Shown here: in pieces, positions 16,600 through 25,370 of the stretch | Position numbering within the stretch: position 1 is the stretch's first letter | Layout of the letters: every line of letters starts with the position of its first letter | DNA from: Nostoc linckia z4 | Lineage (GTDB): Bacteria; Cyanobacteriota; Cyanobacteriia; Cyanobacteriales; Nostocaceae | NCBI RefSeq assembly: GCF_002608075.1 | Contig: NZ_LAHA01000029.1 | Coordinates: 18,533 to 82,532 of the forward strand | Length of the DNA: 64,000 nt | Direction: 5' to 3' | The notes under the pieces: model-generated | Told to the model about the DNA's origin: nothing | Database searches by the model: none | What the model saw: only the letters and a program-made list of their open reading frames with translations | Translations under genes and position numbers: made by a program

Positions 16600-19050
16600 T
16601 TGATCCAATCTGAAACCTTAGAATTATTAGAATGGCATCGTCTGTGCCAACACCTTTCCACCTTTGCGGCAACGAAACTGGGGGTTATAGCTGCGCGTCA
16701 TCTGAAAATACCTGATTTTCGGGCAGAAAGCGAACAGTTGTTACAGCAAACGAAAGAAGTGTATCAACTGGAAAGTCGCCTGACTACAGGGCTGTCATTT
16801 GAGGGAATTCAAGATATTGGTGATTCCCTAGAACGGGCAGAACGCAGCGGAATTTTGGCAGGAGATGAACTTTTAGCGATCGCCACTACCCTAGCTGGTG
16901 CTAGAAATTTACGCCGTGTCATTGACAATCAGGAAGATTTGCCAATACTCGCTGATTTGGTTGCCGATTTGCGGACTTATCCAGAACTAGAACAGGAAAT
17001 TCACCGTTGTATTGATGAACGCGGACAGGTAACCGATCGCGCCAGTCAAAAACTCGGCGACATTCGCACAGATCTGCGGCGAGTACGCACGCAAATTACC
17101 CAAAAGCTACAAAATATAATACAAGCTAAATCTGGAGCAGTCCAAGAACAGATTATTACCCAACGGGGCGATCGCTATGTAATCCCCGTCAAAGCACCCC
17201 AAAAAGACGCTATCCCCGGTATCGTTCACGACACCTCCACCAGTGGTGCGACACTCTACATCGAACCGAATTCCATCGTACCTCTGGGCAACCAACTGCG
17301 GCAAATTATCAGAAGAGAGCAAGCGGAAGAAGAAGCAATTCGCCGGACTTTGACAGAACAAGTAGCCGCAGTTAAACCGGATTTGGAAAGGTTGCTAGCA
17401 ATTGTCACCACTTTGGATTTAGCAACCGCTAGATCTCGATATAGTTACTGGTTAGGAGCCAACCCGCCGCGATTCATCCAGCCGCAAGACAATGAAATGA
17501 TTACTTTGCGGAACTTGCGGCATCCCCTTTTGGTGTGGCAGCAACACCACGAACAAGGACAGCCAGTAATTCCCGTGGATTTACTTATTAGTCCTCACAT
17601 TCGGGTAGTGACAATTACCGGGCCAAATACAGGCGGTAAAACTGTCACCTTAAAAACTCTGGGGTTAGCAGCATTGATGGCTAAAGTGGGTTTATTTGTC
17701 CCCGCCCGCGAACCAGTGGAAATTCCTTGGTTTGAAAAAGTGCTGGCAGATATTGGTGACGAACAATCTTTACAACAAAGTTTATCTACATTCTCCGGGC
17801 ACATCCGGCGGATTAGTCGGATTTTAGAAGCTTTGGGAGAAGACACGGAGACAGAAAGACACAAAGACGCAGAGAATGATAACATCACCGCGTCCCCACG
17901 TAAGAGCGTCCCCGCGTCTTCTTCCCTAGTTTTACTCGATGAAGTTGGTGCAGGAACCGATCCAGTAGAGGGTAGTGCCTTGGCGATCGCTTTGTTGCAA
18001 TATCTCGCCAACCACGGCCAGCTAACCATCGCTACCACTCACTTCGGCGAACTCAAAGCCCTGAAATATGAAGATGAGCGCTTTGAAAATGCCTCTGTAG
18101 AATTTGACGAAAGTACTCTCTCGCCTACTTACCGTTTGTTGTGGGGCATACCTGGGCGTTCTAATGCCTTAACAATTGCCCTGCGCTTGGGATTAAAACC
18201 AGAAGTGGTAGAACAAGCGAAAACCCAAGTGGGAGAAGCAACAGATGAAGTTAATCAAGTAATTGCTGGCTTGGAAGCCCAACGCCGTCGCCAGGAAACT
18301 AAAGCTGCGGAGGCTCAAAATTTATTGCAGGAAGCGGAACGTTTATATAAACAAGTTTCTGCTAAAGCTGCGGCTTTGGAAGAAAGGGAGGGCGCTTTGC
18401 GGGCTTCACAGGAAGTAGCAGTGCAACAAGCCATCGCCCAAGCAAAACATGAAATTGCCCAAGTGATTCGCCGCCTGCAACAAGGTACACCCACAGCCCA
18501 AGACGCCCAGCAAGCAACCAACGCCTTGAATCAAATTGCCCAGCAATATCAGCCAGCAACCCCAGCAAAACCAAAACCTGGGTTTATGCCGAAAGTAGGC
18601 GATCGCATCCGCGTTCCCAAGTTGGGACAAACAGCAGAAGTGTTAACCGCACCTGACGCAGATGGCGAGTTAAGCGTCCGCTTTGGGCTGATGAAAATGA
18701 CTGTGAAGCTGGAAGATGTGGAATCTTTAGATGGGCAAAAAGCTGAACCAATCGTCAAACCCAAACCAGCCCCAGCCACAGTTACACCACCACCGCAAAA
18801 CGTCCCAGCAATTCGTACCTCGCGAAACACCGTTGATTTGCGTGGTAAGCGCGTAGCTGATGCCGAATTTATTCTTGATAAAGCCATCTCAGAAGCCACA
18901 GGCCCGATATGGATTATTCACGGACATGGAACTGGTAAATTGCGACAAGGCGTCCACGCCTTTTTGCACCAGCATCCCAGAGTTAACAGCTACGAAGCCG
19001 CAGAACAAGCAGATGGCGGGAGTGGTGTTACCATCGCACATATAAATTAG
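16600..19050 (+). CDS. mutS2: Endonuclease MutS2
   Basis: An 816-residue MutS2 protein, an ATP-driven DNA-structure binding protein with a C-terminal Smr nuclease domain; the family is linked to suppression of recombination or to ribosome rescue. It starts at TTG (16600) with the standard N-terminus IQSETLELLEWHRLC. The core domain contains RGDRYVIPVK. The ABC-type ATPase has Walker A TGPNTGGKT (about residue 340) and Walker B LVLLDEVGAGTDP. The Smr domain starts at NTVDLRGKRV and has the HGHGTGKLR motif. About 30 residues between the signature helix and Walker B (about 413-443, DTETERHKDAENDN) are not normal family sequence. They are encoded by an in-frame copy of the GACACGGAGAC-type repeat found elsewhere between genes. 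Confidence 0.93.
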   Translation: MIQSETLELLEWHRLCQHLSTFAATKLGVIAARHLKIPDFRAESEQLLQQTKEVYQLESRLTTGLSFEGIQDIGDSLERAERSGILAGDELLAIATTLAGARNLRRVIDNQEDLPILADLVADLRTYPELEQEIHRCIDERGQVTDRASQKLGDIRTDLRRVRTQITQKLQNIIQAKSGAVQEQIITQRGDRYVIPVKAPQKDAIPGIVHDTSTSGATLYIEPNSIVPLGNQLRQIIRREQAEEEAIRRTLTEQVAAVKPDLERLLAIVTTLDLATARSRYSYWLGANPPRFIQPQDNEMITLRNLRHPLLVWQQHHEQGQPVIPVDLLISPHIRVVTITGPNTGGKTVTLKTLGLAALMAKVGLFVPAREPVEIPWFEKVLADIGDEQSLQQSLSTFSGHIRRISRILEALGEDTETERHKDAENDNITASPRKSVPASSSLVLLDEVGAGTDPVEGSALAIALLQYLANHGQLTIATTHFGELKALKYEDERFENASVEFDESTLSPTYRLLWGIPGRSNALTIALRLGLKPEVVEQAKTQVGEATDEVNQVIAGLEAQRRRQETKAAEAQNLLQEAERLYKQVSAKAAALEEREGALRASQEVAVQQAIAQAKHEIAQVIRRLQQGTPTAQDAQQATNALNQIAQQYQPATPAKPKPGFMPKVGDRIRVPKLGQTAEVLTAPDADGELSVRFGLMKMTVKLEDVESLDGQKAEPIVKPKPAPATVTPPPQNVPAIRTSRNTVDLRGKRVADAEFILDKAISEATGPIWIIHGHGTGKLRQGVHAFLHQHPRVNSYEAAEQADGGSGVTIAHIN

Positions 19051-19248
19051 ACCTCTTACAAAAGTGCTTTTTGGACTCTTTTGGGAAAAGGGAAAAGGTG
19101 AGCCAGCGCGGTCTTGGGGGTTTCTCCCATGAGCGACTGGCGAACCCCGAAGGGGTTAATGGTTCGACAAGCTCACCAACCGGGTAAAGGGAAAATACCA
19201 AACCTTTCCCCCTTTCCCCTTACCCTTTTCCCGACTTCTACAAGAAGT
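19051..19248. repeat. Repeat-filled spacer at a convergent gene pair
   Basis: Contains an AAAGTGCTTTTTGGACTCTTTTG segment related to the dispersed repeat near 2550 and 5930, GGTTCGACAAGCTCACC words and CCTTTCCCC tracts. mutS2 and the kinase gene converge here. No gene. Confidence 0.5.
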
Positions 19249-21378
19249 CTACGGTCTAGTTGGTGGTGAATTGGTGGGATTTGGAACTGGGATAATTGGC
19301 ACAATTAAAGGCTTTGATTTTTCGCTTTGCAGCTGGATTTGGGCTTGGTCGCGGGCGTTGATTGCTTGTTGGTAATCAGGTTTATATTTTATGGCTCGGT
19401 TGTACGCAAGAATGGCATCTTGATAGCGTTGTAGATTTAATAAAGCATTGCCTTTGCTATACCAGCTTTGATAATGGTCTGGTTTATAGCGAACTGCGCG
19501 ATCGTAAGAGACAATGGCGTCTTCGTATTTTTGTAAACTATATTGTGAATTTCCCAGATTATACCAAAGTTGATAATCGTTTTTCTTAAAATTTGCTGCT
19601 TTATTATATGATTCTATTGCGGCGTCATAACGTTGGCTTTGATGCATTGACCAGCCTATATTGTACCATGCTTGATAATTGCTGGGGTTATATTTAATGA
19701 CTTGGTTAAAAGATTCAATTGCTTCGGGATAACGTTGTAAATTCATGAGGATATTACCTCTAGATAACCAAGCTTGATAAAAATTTGGCTTGTATTGTAC
19801 TGCTTTGTCATATGCTGTAAACGCATCTCGGTAGCGTTGTAAATTGACTAAAGCATTTCCCCAATTGTACCAAGCTGAAACGTAATCTGGTTTAAACTCA
19901 ACGACTTTTTCATAAGCGGCGATCGCTTCACTATATCGTTTGAGATTTTGCAAGGCTAAGCCTTTTTTGTACCATGCTTCAAAATCATCTGATTTCAATT
20001 CCAGGGCTTTTTCATAGGATTCAATTGCCTGGTCATATTGTTTTAAATTACTTAAAACGTCTCCTTTGGCATTCCAGACTTGGGTATTTTGATTATTTAG
20101 TTCTAAGGCTTTGTTAAAAGAAGCGATCGCTTCTTGATATCGCTGTAAATTTTCCAACACTAAACCTCTTCCAACCCAAGCTTCTAAGTAATCTGGCTTG
20201 ATTTGAATTGCTTTGTCATAGGCTGCTAAGGCATCTTGATATTTTTTTAATTGCGATAGCGTTTTGCCTTGACCATTCCATGCTTGGGCGTAATCTGGTC
20301 TAATATTAACTGCTTTTCCATATACTGCTAATGCTTCTTGATAACGTTGCAAATCAAAAAGCGTATTTCCTTGTTTAGATAATTCTATGGCATTTTTAGA
20401 ATTAACATGATTCAAGATAAATACTGATGCAACTCCAGTCACACTCAACAAAAATATTGCTAATAGCAATTTAGAAAATAAACCTTTTTTCGGTTGAGGT
20501 TTTATTATCTTATTTGCTGGCAAAATCGGGGTCAATGCTATTGTTTCAGCCGGTGGTTGTGACAATTCTTTTAGTGCTTTTAATGCTATTGTTGCTGAAG
20601 AATAGCGCTGTCGAAAATCATAGCGCACCATTTTATCCAAAAATTGAGCAAATTCTGGCGTTACCGTGGTTTTATCCTGCCAGACAATTTCATTAGTATC
20701 GGGATCTTTGACTATTTCTTCAGGAGATAATCCAGTCAGGGCTTGAATAGCAATTATCCCTGTGGCATAGATATCACTGCTTAATTTTGGCGTACCGTGA
20801 GCTTGTTCGCTAGGAATATATCCAGGCGTTCCAATAGCAACAGTACATTTAGTTGAATCTTGGGAAGCAATAATTTGGGTAGCAATTTGTTTCACTGCAC
20901 CAAAATCAATTAAGATGAGCTTGCCATCAGCAACCCGTCTGAGAATATTTCGCGGATTCACATCGCGGTGAATTACGTTCTGTTGATGGACAAATTCTAA
21001 AATGGTCAAAATTTCTTCTAGAAGTGAAATCACCTCCTCTTGACTCCAGGTTTTTCCTGGTATTATTTCTTGACTGAGGTCGCGGCCTTCAATTAATTCC
21101 TGTACCAGATAAAATTGGGCATTTTCTTCAAAATAAGCTAAAAGTTGGGGAATGCGATCGTGAGTACCTAATTTGTACAGAACTTGAGCTTCTGTATCAA
21201 ATAAACGCCTCGCTGTTTCCAAAGTTACTGGGTCATCTGCTTGAGGCTTGAGTTTCTTAACCACACATTGAGGCGAACCAGGTAATTGAGTATCATAAGC
21301 AACAAAAGTTTCACCAAAACCCCCACCTCCCAAGTTGCTAATAATTTGGTATCTTCCAACAAGTGTGTTTCCCAACAT
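19249..21378 (-). CDS. Ser/Thr protein kinase with C-terminal TPR repeats
   Basis: A 709-residue Hanks-type kinase. The glycine loop LGGGGFGETFVAYD, the lysine of CVVKKLKP, the catalytic loop VIHRDVNPRN and the DFG-containing LIDFGAVKQ all lie within residues 1-270. The catalytic loop has Asn in place of the usual Lys of HRDxKPxN, seen in a subset of cyanobacterial kinases. A single membrane helix (about residues 300-322, LLLAIFLLSVTGVASVFIL) is followed by about ten TPR units (WYNKGNALLNLQRYQDAI type) that should lie outside the cytoplasm. This is a typical cyanobacterial receptor-kinase layout. Targets are unknown. It is a single gene with a repeat-rich promoter region. Confidence 0.9.
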   Translation of the reverse strand: MLGNTLVGRYQIISNLGGGGFGETFVAYDTQLPGSPQCVVKKLKPQADDPVTLETARRLFDTEAQVLYKLGTHDRIPQLLAYFEENAQFYLVQELIEGRDLSQEIIPGKTWSQEEVISLLEEILTILEFVHQQNVIHRDVNPRNILRRVADGKLILIDFGAVKQIATQIIASQDSTKCTVAIGTPGYIPSEQAHGTPKLSSDIYATGIIAIQALTGLSPEEIVKDPDTNEIVWQDKTTVTPEFAQFLDKMVRYDFRQRYSSATIALKALKELSQPPAETIALTPILPANKIIKPQPKKGLFSKLLLAIFLLSVTGVASVFILNHVNSKNAIELSKQGNTLFDLQRYQEALAVYGKAVNIRPDYAQAWNGQGKTLSQLKKYQDALAAYDKAIQIKPDYLEAWVGRGLVLENLQRYQEAIASFNKALELNNQNTQVWNAKGDVLSNLKQYDQAIESYEKALELKSDDFEAWYKKGLALQNLKRYSEAIAAYEKVVEFKPDYVSAWYNWGNALVNLQRYRDAFTAYDKAVQYKPNFYQAWLSRGNILMNLQRYPEAIESFNQVIKYNPSNYQAWYNIGWSMHQSQRYDAAIESYNKAANFKKNDYQLWYNLGNSQYSLQKYEDAIVSYDRAVRYKPDHYQSWYSKGNALLNLQRYQDAILAYNRAIKYKPDYQQAINARDQAQIQLQSEKSKPLIVPIIPVPNPTNSPPTRP

Positions 21379-21433
21379 CTCGTTTGCCTAGTATAAGTGC
21401 CATGCGATCTGATTTTGATTCTGCCACAGGTTA

Positions 21434-21626
21434 AGGGGATGAGGGGGATGAGGGAGAGGGGGGAGATGGGGAGACAAGGGAGACAAGGGAGACAAGGGAG
21501 ATGGGGAGATGGGGAGATGGGGAGATGGGGAGATGGGGAGATGGGGAGAATAATAACTTTCCAGTCTCTAGTCAAGAGTCAAGAGTCAACAATCAACAGT
21601 CAACAGTCAACAATCAACAGTCAACA
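21434..21626. repeat. Two adjacent short tandem arrays
   Basis: First, 8-bp GAGATGGG/GAGACAAG units (21434-21549). Second, 7-bp GTCAACA/GTCAAGA units (about 21573-21626). Both are the same families found between many other genes here. They fill the divergent spacer between the kinase gene and the rhomboid-like gene. Confidence 0.8.
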
Positions 21627-21650
21627 TACCCCATACCCAATGACTAATTT

Positions 21651-22358
21651 ATGATTCCTATTTGTGATAATGTGCGTTGTTGGAATAAGCCGATTGTTAA
21701 TTATTGGCTGATTGGCATTAATATTGCTGTATTTTTATGGGAACTGAAACTAGAATTTGGCGATGAATTGGGCTATTTTGTCAATAGTTGGGGCTTGATT
21801 CCATACCAGATTACTGGGGCAATTCAAACTGCTATTTTTTGGAATTTTGCGGCCTGGATAGTTGTGATTTGGCGCCTATTTTCGCTAATTTTTAACATAT
21901 TTTTGCACGGAAGTTTTAGCCAAATCTTGGGAAATCTGCTATTTTTATGGGTTTTTGGTAAAACTGTAGAGAATATCCTTGGACACAGGCGTTATCTGGG
22001 ATTTTATTTAGGGGCTGGCGTTGTCACGAGTGTGGCACAAATTTTAGCTGAACCGAGTTTGAAAGTACCATTGATTGGTGCTAATGGGGCGATCGCAGCT
22101 GTTTTAGGAGCGTATATCATCAAGTTCCCTCAAGGGAAAATCTACTCTGTTTTACCACTAATAATTTTATATATTCCCCTGGAACTACCAGCGTTTTTAT
22201 ACATATTCTGGTGGTTTGTTCAACAGTTATTTTATGGTATTGGTAGTTTAAATATTCCCCCTCTGGGTGTTAATCAATCTGGTGTTATTTTTTGGGGTCA
22301 ATTCGTAGGATTGCTTTTTGGTGCAGGTTTCATGCGATTTAAGAAGTTTATCAGGTGA
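21651..22358 (+). CDS. Rhomboid-family membrane protein, catalytically degenerate
   Basis: A 235-residue, six-helix protein of the rhomboid superfamily. Rhomboid landmarks are HGSFSQILGNLLFLWVFGKTVE (helix 2 region), RYLGFYLGAGV and the helix 4 motif IGANGAIAAVLGAY. In active rhomboid proteases the last reads GxSGA, with Ser as the nucleophile; here residue 145 is Asn. The second histidine of the helix 2 HxxxN motif is Gln, and the usual catalytic His of helix 6 is also Gln (FWGQFVGLLFG). All three catalytic positions are therefore lost and it is very likely not a protease; a chaperone or binding role is possible. The ATG at 21651 directly follows a tandem repeat region. Confidence 0.82.
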   Translation: MIPICDNVRCWNKPIVNYWLIGINIAVFLWELKLEFGDELGYFVNSWGLIPYQITGAIQTAIFWNFAAWIVVIWRLFSLIFNIFLHGSFSQILGNLLFLWVFGKTVENILGHRRYLGFYLGAGVVTSVAQILAEPSLKVPLIGANGAIAAVLGAYIIKFPQGKIYSVLPLIILYIPLELPAFLYIFWWFVQQLFYGIGSLNIPPLGVNQSGVIFWGQFVGLLFGAGFMRFKKFIR

Positions 22359-22650
22359 TTAAATAGTTGTGGGATGAAGTTTTCCGTTGCTTTCATCCAA
22401 ATCTGAGGTTTGCCCATTGCATAAATTGAATAAAATTGCCATATATCTTGCGAGTGAAATTTTTTAATTACCATAGCGAAACAATGCATATAAGCAGCGA
22501 CTAGAACCAAGATTTTAGCAATGTTTCACAGTTTTTAATATCAAGTTATTTATGTGCCTTTTGATAGATTGTATTTTTTAGCTGAAAAATCGATACTCAT
22601 CACACTAGCGGATGCCAACTTTTCAAGTTGGTATTGTTTAGTTATGAAAT

Positions 22651-23211
22651 GTGTATGAGATGCTAAATTTTAATATTATTTACGGGGAAAAACTTCCAGC
22701 CGAAAGTTCAAAAGAAAAATCCAATCCTAATTTCACTGCCAACTTAGCGGCTTTAGTCACAAATGAACAGGTCGGGTACGAAGAAGATGAATCTTTAATT
22801 TTTGAGTCTGATACTTCATTTCCCAGTGAGACTAAAATTTTGGTGGTGGATGACGAACCAGATATTCGCGACTTAGTAACCTTTATTCTCCAAGATTACG
22901 GTGTAGAAGTTACTGCGGTTGCATCAGCACAAGAAGCATTGCAAGCACTGTCTGAGTCGATACCAGATGTTTTGATCAGTGATATCGCAATGCCAAAGAC
23001 AGATGGTTATATGCTGATGCGTGAAGTCAGAAAGCGATCGCCTCAACAAGGAGGACATGTACCAGCGATCGCTCTTACGGCTTATGCAGGGGAAATCAAC
23101 CAACAGCAAGCACTACAAGCAGGATTTCAGATGCATATTGCCAAACCAATCGATCCAGATGAATTAGTTAAGGCGATCCTTGGTTTAATGATGGAAGTTG
23201 GTGCTAAGTAA
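22651..23211 (+). CDS. Single-domain response regulator (receiver only)
   Basis: A 186-residue protein. An N-terminal extension of about 65 poorly conserved residues is followed by a CheY-like receiver domain. The acidic pocket (ILVVDDEPD), the phosphorylated Asp in VLISDIAMPKTDG, the Thr/Ser switch in IALTAYAGE and the conserved Lys in HIAKPIDPDEL are all present. There is no output domain. The receiver is closely similar to the C-terminal receiver of the hybrid kinase at 41.5-43.7 kb (same VPAIALTAY and KPIDP signatures), so it may belong to the same phosphorelay class. The start is GTG at 22651, with an alternative ATG three codons later (22660). The 292-bp upstream spacer holds a CCAACTT/AAGTTGG hairpin near 22614-22632. 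Confidence 0.85.
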   Translation: MYEMLNFNIIYGEKLPAESSKEKSNPNFTANLAALVTNEQVGYEEDESLIFESDTSFPSETKILVVDDEPDIRDLVTFILQDYGVEVTAVASAQEALQALSESIPDVLISDIAMPKTDGYMLMREVRKRSPQQGGHVPAIALTAYAGEINQQQALQAGFQMHIAKPIDPDELVKAILGLMMEVGAK

Positions 23212-23473
23212 CCTTTTGAAACACTGTCCATAAATGACAGCTGAAATTTCTCTTTTATCTCAGTACTAAATACTTTTGATCGAAAAATTAACTACGTAAG
23301 ATTTACTTAAGTAAATCCACTTGAAATTTGGGTTTGGGAAAAATCTTCTCGTGATTTTAAGTGTTTTTACAGAAGATATTATTCAGCAAAACCATAATTA
23401 TCTAAATAGTTAGATGACTCATTGATTAATTATCTAACTTTTTTAAAAAATCTTTTGATAAATTTAAAAAACA

Positions 23474-23638
23474 ATGAATAACTGTCCTTGCTGTTCTCAT
23501 CAGCTTTTACGCCATATCCGGCATCATGAAATTTACTTTTTTTGTCGGACATGTTGGCAAGAAATGCCAATTTTAAAACAAACATACTATCCGAAAACTC
23601 AAGCCAATTTCATCGAAAAAAACAAAGTTCTAAATTAA
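23474..23638 (+). CDS. Small zinc-ribbon-like protein (54 aa)
   Basis: A short frame beginning MNNCPCCSHQLLRHIRHHE and continuing YFFCRTCWQEMP, ending with TAA at 23638. Two cysteine clusters (Cys4/Cys6/Cys7 and Cys24-x2-Cys27) flanking a basic, His-rich helix form a zinc-binding pattern. The length and motif resemble small cyanobacterial proteins of unknown role. No ribosome binding site is obvious. It is alone in a roughly 580-bp gap downstream of the response regulator, on the same strand. The call rests on motif regularity alone. Confidence 0.6.
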   Translation: MNNCPCCSHQLLRHIRHHEIYFFCRTCWQEMPILKQTYYPKTQANFIEKNKVLN

Positions 23639-23792
23639 TCTGGGAATTTGATTGGAATTGAGTAGTAAACAATATCAGTGCTGGCTGTTGACTGTTGACT
23701 GTTGACTGTGAACCGTCAAGAGTCAACAGTTAACGACTTCAATTTAACGTTAGGATAGATATCAACAGGATTTAATTGTATCTACCGTTTTC

Positions 23793-25118
23793 ATGGGAAT
23801 GACTGAGCAACACGATCCTAACTCTCAGCAATTCAGTGAACTCACCGATAGTGTAAACAACAAATCCCTCGGTGGTTCCTGGAAAAATCGCGTTGCTGGT
23901 GTCTGGAACAAAGCAACAACAAATTTGACACAATTCTTACCCGTAGAACAAGTAGCACAAACAGTTATTCAATGGTTTAGTGTCAGTGAGGCTCAAGTTG
24001 CAGAAATTTTAGAGAAAGTTCGAGCCGAACTACCAACTACACAAGCTCTGTTAGTTGGTAAACCCCAAGCCGGAAAAAGCTCAATTGTGCGTGGACTGAC
24101 GGGAGTTTCTGCGGAAATTGTCGGTCAAGGATTTCGCCCTCACACCCAACACACCCAGCGCTATGCCTATCCTTCTAATGACCTACCGTTACTGATTTTT
24201 ACTGATACTGTGGGCTTGGGGGATGTAAATCAGGATACTCAAACAATCATTCAAGAGTTACTTGGCGATTTGGAACAAGAGACTCGTTCCGCCAGAATCC
24301 TAATCTTGACTGTTAAAATCAATGATTTTGCAACTGATAGCCTACGACAAATTGCTCAACAGCTACGCCAGCAGTATCCAGATATTCCCTGTTTGTTAGC
24401 CGTTACGTGCTTACACGAAGTTTATCCCCCTGATACGGTCGATCATCCTGCTTATCCTCCAGACTTTGAGGAAGTCAATCGCGCATTTACTCTCATACAA
24501 GAAACTTTTGCTGGATTGTACGATCGCTGTGTACTCATTGACTTTACTTTAGAGGAAGATGGCTATAATCCCGTGTTTTATGGATTAGAAGCCCTGAGAG
24601 ATACTCTGGCAGAACTACTCCCCCAAGCAGAAGCCCAAGCAATTCATCAGTTGTTGAATCGGGAAGAAGCTGGTAACCAAATTGGCAACCTCTATCGCGA
24701 TACAGCACGGCGTTACATTTTGCCTTTTGCAATTATGTCTGCAACCCTAGCAGCTGTGCCATTACCATTTGCCACAATGCCAGTGTTAACTGCCTTACAA
24801 GTTTCGATGGTGGGGCTTTTAGGAAAATTATACGGACAAACACTGACGCCATCCCAAGCCGGAGGCGTTGTGAGTGCCATCGCCGGTGGTTTCCTCGCAC
24901 AAGCCATCGGACGGGAATTAGTGAAATTTATACCACTTTTCGGTAGTGCGATCGCCGCATCTTGGGCAGCCGCCTACACCTGGGCATTAGGAGAAGCAGC
25001 CTGCGTTTACTTTGGGGATTTAATGGGAGGTAAAAAACCAGATCCCCAGAGAATTCAGTCGGTGATGCAAGAAGCTTTTAAGGCAGCACAAGAACGTTTT
25101 AAAGGAATTAAACGTTGA
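23793..25118 (+). CDS. Membrane-associated GTPase of the Era/YcjF (DUF697) type
   Basis: A 441-residue GTP-binding protein. The P-loop is GKPQAGKSS (about residue 91), the switch II motif is DTVGLGD, and the base-recognition region (LLAVTCLHEVY) is degenerate compared with NKxD. The C-terminal third (about residues 310-430) is hydrophobic with Ala/Gly-rich helices (LPFAIMSATLAAVPLPFATMP, AIAGGFLAQAIG), matching the DUF697 region that inserts into membranes. A second protein of similar architecture is encoded at 57.6-59.2 kb. The function of these cyanobacterial GTPases is not established. The ATG at 23793 follows a run of GTTGACT heptamers. Confidence 0.83.
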   Translation: MGMTEQHDPNSQQFSELTDSVNNKSLGGSWKNRVAGVWNKATTNLTQFLPVEQVAQTVIQWFSVSEAQVAEILEKVRAELPTTQALLVGKPQAGKSSIVRGLTGVSAEIVGQGFRPHTQHTQRYAYPSNDLPLLIFTDTVGLGDVNQDTQTIIQELLGDLEQETRSARILILTVKINDFATDSLRQIAQQLRQQYPDIPCLLAVTCLHEVYPPDTVDHPAYPPDFEEVNRAFTLIQETFAGLYDRCVLIDFTLEEDGYNPVFYGLEALRDTLAELLPQAEAQAIHQLLNREEAGNQIGNLYRDTARRYILPFAIMSATLAAVPLPFATMPVLTALQVSMVGLLGKLYGQTLTPSQAGGVVSAIAGGFLAQAIGRELVKFIPLFGSAIAASWAAAYTWALGEAACVYFGDLMGGKKPDPQRIQSVMQEAFKAAQERFKGIKR

Positions 25119-25269
25119 ACTAAGCGATCGCTATGGGGCTGGTTACCAATCCCTTCAGGATAGGGAACGGGGAACAGGGAATAGGGAACAGTAAAATAAA
25201 TAACTTTAGTTGGGGGTCATTGCCCACTTTAAACTGCATATTTGTTTTGAGAGGCGTAGCCCAAAAAAC

Positions 25270-25312
25270 AAGGCGTCCTTATTTCAATCCCATTCTTTTA
25301 AGGATGGGTTCA
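25270..25312. repeat. Hairpin repeat, copy B
   Basis: AGGCGTCCTT and TTTCAATCCC are followed by CCCATTCTT/AAGGATGGG arms and GGGTTCAC. It shares order and words with copy A at 1604-1646. It lies in the 252-bp convergent spacer between the GTPase and the RTX-type gene, together with AATAGGGAACAG-type repeats. Confidence 0.45.
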
Positions 25313-25370
25313 CTGTTGCCTGTTCCCTATTCCCTGTTCCCTTTGAATAGAGAAAATTTCTCAATCCTCA

